Source: Clostridiales bacterium UBA7103
GTDB lineage: Bacteria > Bacillota > Clostridia > Oscillospirales > Oscillospiraceae
DNA: 7,789 nt
NCBI GenBank assembly: GCA_002493305.1
Contig: DKYJ01000023.1
Coordinates: forward strand, 1 to 7,789
Reading direction: 5' to 3'
This document shows positions 4,902-7,789 of the stretch, one piece after another. Under the pieces are notes generated by a model. It was given only the letters and a program-made list of their open reading frames with translations. It was not told the origin of the DNA and did no database searches. How positions within the stretch are numbered: the stretch's first letter is position 1; each line of letters begins with the position of its first letter. A program made the position numbers and the translations under genes.

Positions 4902-7789
4902 ATGCCAAAAGATGTTCTCTATGGCAAGACCCTGCGCAAGAGCTTCGCCCGCACGCAGGAGATCATGGACATGCCAAACCTTCTGGAAATCCAGAAGAGC
5001 TCCTATGAGTGGTTCCTGAAAACCGGTCTGCGCGAGGTTTTCCGCGATGTGGATTCCGTCACGGACTACTCCGGCAATCTTGAGCTGAGCTTCATTGATT
5101 ATTCCATGAACGAGAAGCCCAAGTACACCGAGGAGGAGTGCAAGGCCAGAGACGCAACATACGCCGCGCCCCTGAAGGTGCGCGTCCGCCTGCGCAATAA
5201 GGAGACAGAGGAAATCAAGGAGCAGGAGATCTTTATGGGTGATTTCCCCATAATGACCCCCGGCGGCACCTTTGTCATAAACGGCGCTGAGCGCGTTATC
5301 GTGTCTCAGATCATCCGTTCCCCCGGCGTGTATTTTGATAAGACTACTGACAAGTCCATGGAGAATATCTATACCTCCACGGTCATCCCCTATCATGGGG
5401 CATGGCTGGAGTATGAGACTGACGCCTCGGACATGTTCAATGTGCGCATTGATAAAAACCGGAAGCTGCCCATCACATGGTTCCTCAAGGCCATGGGCGC
5501 TTACGATGAGAGCCGCCCCGCCACCTGGCTCAGCTGCATTGATGATACGGCTGTGGGCTGCATCACAAACGAGCGTTTGAAGGAGGTCTTTGGCAATGAT
5601 GAGCGCATAGTCGCCACCATCGACAGGGACACCACCTCCGGCAGGGACGAGTGCCTGCTTGAGATTTACCGCAAGCTGCGCCCCGGCGATCCTCCCACGG
5701 TGGAGTCTGCCGAGACTCTGCTGGACGGGCTGTTCTATGACCGCCGCCGCTACGAGGTTTCCAATGTGGGCCGCTACAAGTTCAACAAGAAGCTGGATCT
5801 CTTCCCGCGCATAGCGGGCTTTGAGCTGGCGGAAACTGTGGCTGACCCCTTCACCGGTGAGATCCTCTGCGAGGCGGGCGAGGTCATCACCCGCGATAAG
5901 GCCCGTGAGATCTCCGACGCCGGCGTTATCTCTGTGCTGCTCAAGGACGAGGATAAGACGGTGCGCGTGTTCTCCAACGGCATGGTGGATATTAAAAGGT
6001 TCGTGGACTTTGACGCGGAGGAGCTGGGTGTTACCGAGCGCGTGCGCGGCATCGTCATGAAGCAGCTTGTGGAGCAGTATCAGGGCGAGGCTCTGAAGGA
6101 CGCTATCCGCGAGAATATTGATGTGCTAATACCCAAGCACATTGTGGCGGACGATATCTTTGCCTCCGTCAACTATCTCAACTGCCTTGCCCATGGCATC
6201 GGCGAGGCTGACGATATCGACCATCTGGGCAACCGCCGCGTCCGCTGCGTGGGCGAGCTGCTGCAAAACCAGTTCCGCATCGGCTTCAGCCGTATGGAGC
6301 GCGTCATCCGCGAGCGCATGACCCTTCAGGACCTGGATATAGTCACCCCCCAGAGCCTTATCAATATCCGCCCGGTCACGGCGGCAATAAAGGAGTTCTT
6401 CGGCTCCTCCCCGCTGAGCCAGTTCATGGATCAGACAAACCCCCTGGCAGAGCTTACTCACAAGCGCCGTATGTCGGCCCTCGGCCCCGGCGGCCTTTCA
6501 AGAGAGCGCGCCAGCTTCGATGTGCGAGACGTCCATTACACTCACTATGGCCGCCTCTGCCCCATCGAGACTCCTGAAGGCCCCAACATCGGCCTTATAA
6601 GCTATCTGGCCTCCTACGCCAGAGCCAACAAGTACGGCTTCCTGGCCGCCCCCTTCCGCAAGGTGGAAAAGGGCGCCTGCCGCGTCACCGATGAGGTGGA
6701 GTACATGACAGCCGATCAGGAGGATCAGTTCATTGTGGCTCAAGCCTCCGAGCCCGTGGACGAGAACGGCGTTTTCATCAACAAGCGCATCACCTGCCGC
6801 CACCGCAACGATACGGTCGAAGTCAACCGTGAAGAGGTGGACTATGTCGATATAAGCCCGAAGATGATGGTCTCCATAGCCACGGCTATGATCCCCTTCC
6901 TCGAGAACGACGACGCTAACCGTGCTCTGATGGGCGCGAACATGCAGCGTCAGGCCGTGCCGCTTATGACCACTCAGGCTCCCATCGTCGCCACCGGTAT
7001 CGAGCACAAGTGCGCGGTGGACTCCGGCGTGTGCGTCGTAGCGGAGGGCGACGGCGTTGTTACCAGAGTGGACGCAAACTATGTCACCGTGCGTTATGAC
7101 GCCGGTGAGACCAAGGATTACAAGCTCATCAAGTTTGCCCGCTCCAACCAGGGCACCTGCGTCAACCAGCGCCCCATCGTCTCCGTCAATGAGCGGGTGT
7201 GCAAGGGCGATGTTCTGGCTGACGGCCCCAGCACCTCCAACGGCGAGATATCCCTCGGCAAGAACATTCTCGTCGGTTATATGAACTGGGAGGGCTACAA
7301 CTACGAGGACGCTATCCTGCTCAATGAGCGCCTCGTTATGGAAGATGTGTTCACCTCCATCCATGTGGAGGAATATGAGTGCGACTCCCGCGATACAAAG
7401 CTCGGCCCTGAGGAGATCACCCGCGATATACCCGGCGTGGGTGACGATGCGCTCAAGTATCTCGACGAGCGCGGCATCATCATGGTCGGCGCGGAGGTCA
7501 CTGCCGGAGACATTCTGGTCGGCAAGGTCACTCCCAAGGGCGAGACTGACCTCACCGCCGAGGAGCGCCTGCTGCGCGCCATCTTCGGCGAGAAGGCGCG
7601 CGAGGTGCGCGATACCTCGCTTAAGGTTCCCCACGGCGAGAGCGGCATCATTGTCGATGTCAAGGTCTTTACCCGTGAAAACGGCGATGAGATGAACCCC
7701 GGCGTGAATCAGGTAGTCAGAGTCTACATTGCCCAGAAGCGCAAGATCTCCGTGGGAGATAAGATGGCCGGCCGCCACGGCAACAAGGG
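4902..7789 (+). CDS. rpoB: DNA-directed RNA polymerase beta subunit, 5' part (3' end beyond window)
   Basis: The open frame from ATG at 4902 gives 962 codons without a stop, about four fifths of a Firmicutes RpoB (roughly 1,200 residues). AAGGAGAG (4887-4894), 7 nt upstream, fixes the start. Beta forms part of the catalytic cleft of RNA polymerase and binds the RNA-DNA hybrid. Landmarks: the rifampicin pocket starting GSSPLSQFMDQ (501-511) and continuing with H520, R523, S525 and L527, all the drug-sensitive residues; CPIETPEGPNIGLI (553-566); E802-D803 in GYNYEDAILL near the active site; and GDKMAGRHGNK (952-962) with K954 and K962, matching the two active-site lysines. T512, A516 and L518 are the Firmicutes-type variants. 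The ribosomal protein genes rplJ-rplL that usually precede rpoB are absent; it has its own promoter. rpoC is expected downstream but lies outside. Confidence 0.99.
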   Translation, partial: MPKDVLYGKTLRKSFARTQEIMDMPNLLEIQKSSYEWFLKTGLREVFRDVDSVTDYSGNLELSFIDYSMNEKPKYTEEECKARDATYAAPLKVRVRLRNKETEEIKEQEIFMGDFPIMTPGGTFVINGAERVIVSQIIRSPGVYFDKTTDKSMENIYTSTVIPYHGAWLEYETDASDMFNVRIDKNRKLPITWFLKAMGAYDESRPATWLSCIDDTAVGCITNERLKEVFGNDERIVATIDRDTTSGRDECLLEIYRKLRPGDPPTVESAETLLDGLFYDRRRYEVSNVGRYKFNKKLDLFPRIAGFELAETVADPFTGEILCEAGEVITRDKAREISDAGVISVLLKDEDKTVRVFSNGMVDIKRFVDFDAEELGVTERVRGIVMKQLVEQYQGEALKDAIRENIDVLIPKHIVADDIFASVNYLNCLAHGIGEADDIDHLGNRRVRCVGELLQNQFRIGFSRMERVIRERMTLQDLDIVTPQSLINIRPVTAAIKEFFGSSPLSQFMDQTNPLAELTHKRRMSALGPGGLSRERASFDVRDVHYTHYGRLCPIETPEGPNIGLISYLASYARANKYGFLAAPFRKVEKGACRVTDEVEYMTADQEDQFIVAQASEPVDENGVFINKRITCRHRNDTVEVNREEVDYVDISPKMMVSIATAMIPFLENDDANRALMGANMQRQAVPLMTTQAPIVATGIEHKCAVDSGVCVVAEGDGVVTRVDANYVTVRYDAGETKDYKLIKFARSNQGTCVNQRPIVSVNERVCKGDVLADGPSTSNGEISLGKNILVGYMNWEGYNYEDAILLNERLVMEDVFTSIHVEEYECDSRDTKLGPEEITRDIPGVGDDALKYLDERGIIMVGAEVTAGDILVGKVTPKGETDLTAEERLLRAIFGEKAREVRDTSLKVPHGESGIIVDVKVFTRENGDEMNPGVNQVVRVYIAQKRKISVGDKMAGRHGNK

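Noticed and set aside
4728..5396. 222-codon minus-strand open frame reaching into the rpoB leader
   Set aside because: Most of it is antisense to the conserved rpoB N-terminus, and it contains no recognised motifs.
6498..7778. 426-codon minus-strand open frame
   Set aside because: It is antisense to rpoB, which is certain from its motifs; the long frame is a by-product of GC-rich synonymous codons.

Overview
The window looks like chromosomal DNA of a GC-rich spore-former-type Clostridia member, most likely Oscillospiraceae (Oscillibacter/Flavonifractor-like). The evidence is a Firmicutes-type RpoB rifampicin region, strong Shine-Dalgarno sites, AT-rich intergenic promoters between GC-rich genes, and a collagen-like protein of the kind found on Clostridia/Bacillus spores. 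The taxon is inferred from sequence character, not from a search.

Layout. Everything left of about 4.66 kb lies on the minus strand; rpoB on the right lies on the plus strand. In minus-strand order there are: (i) a GT-C-type polytopic membrane glycosyltransferase (3377-4654); (ii) a tRNA-Leu(GAG) (3192-3276) whose promoter overlaps the end of the glycosyltransferase gene; (iii) a strong symmetrical terminator (3151-3192); (iv) a two-gene operon, fumarase class II fumC (1638-3002) and malic enzyme (462-1634), only 3 nt apart, with a dyad across its promoter and a textbook terminator (413-441); and (v) the 5' part of a collagen-like Gly-X-Y gene (315 to the left edge), preceded by a promoter that resembles the sporulation sigma-K consensus. 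On the plus strand rpoB starts at 4902 and runs off the right edge after 962 codons.

How the genes work together. FumC hydrates fumarate to malate and malic enzyme decarboxylates malate to pyruvate with NAD(P)H formation, so the operon is a short C4-to-C3 route. The other genes are unrelated neighbours.

The most unusual part is the 247-bp gap between the glycosyltransferase gene and rpoB. It carries two well-formed promoters that face each other (plus: 4723-4752; minus: 4809-4837), so both read about 43 bp in common and each runs through the other. The minus transcript then meets an intrinsic terminator (4674-4703) before the glycosyltransferase start. Four alternating complementary hexamers in that leader suggest either an attenuator or a short antisense RNA. 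No CRISPR array, insertion sequence or obvious defence system is present.
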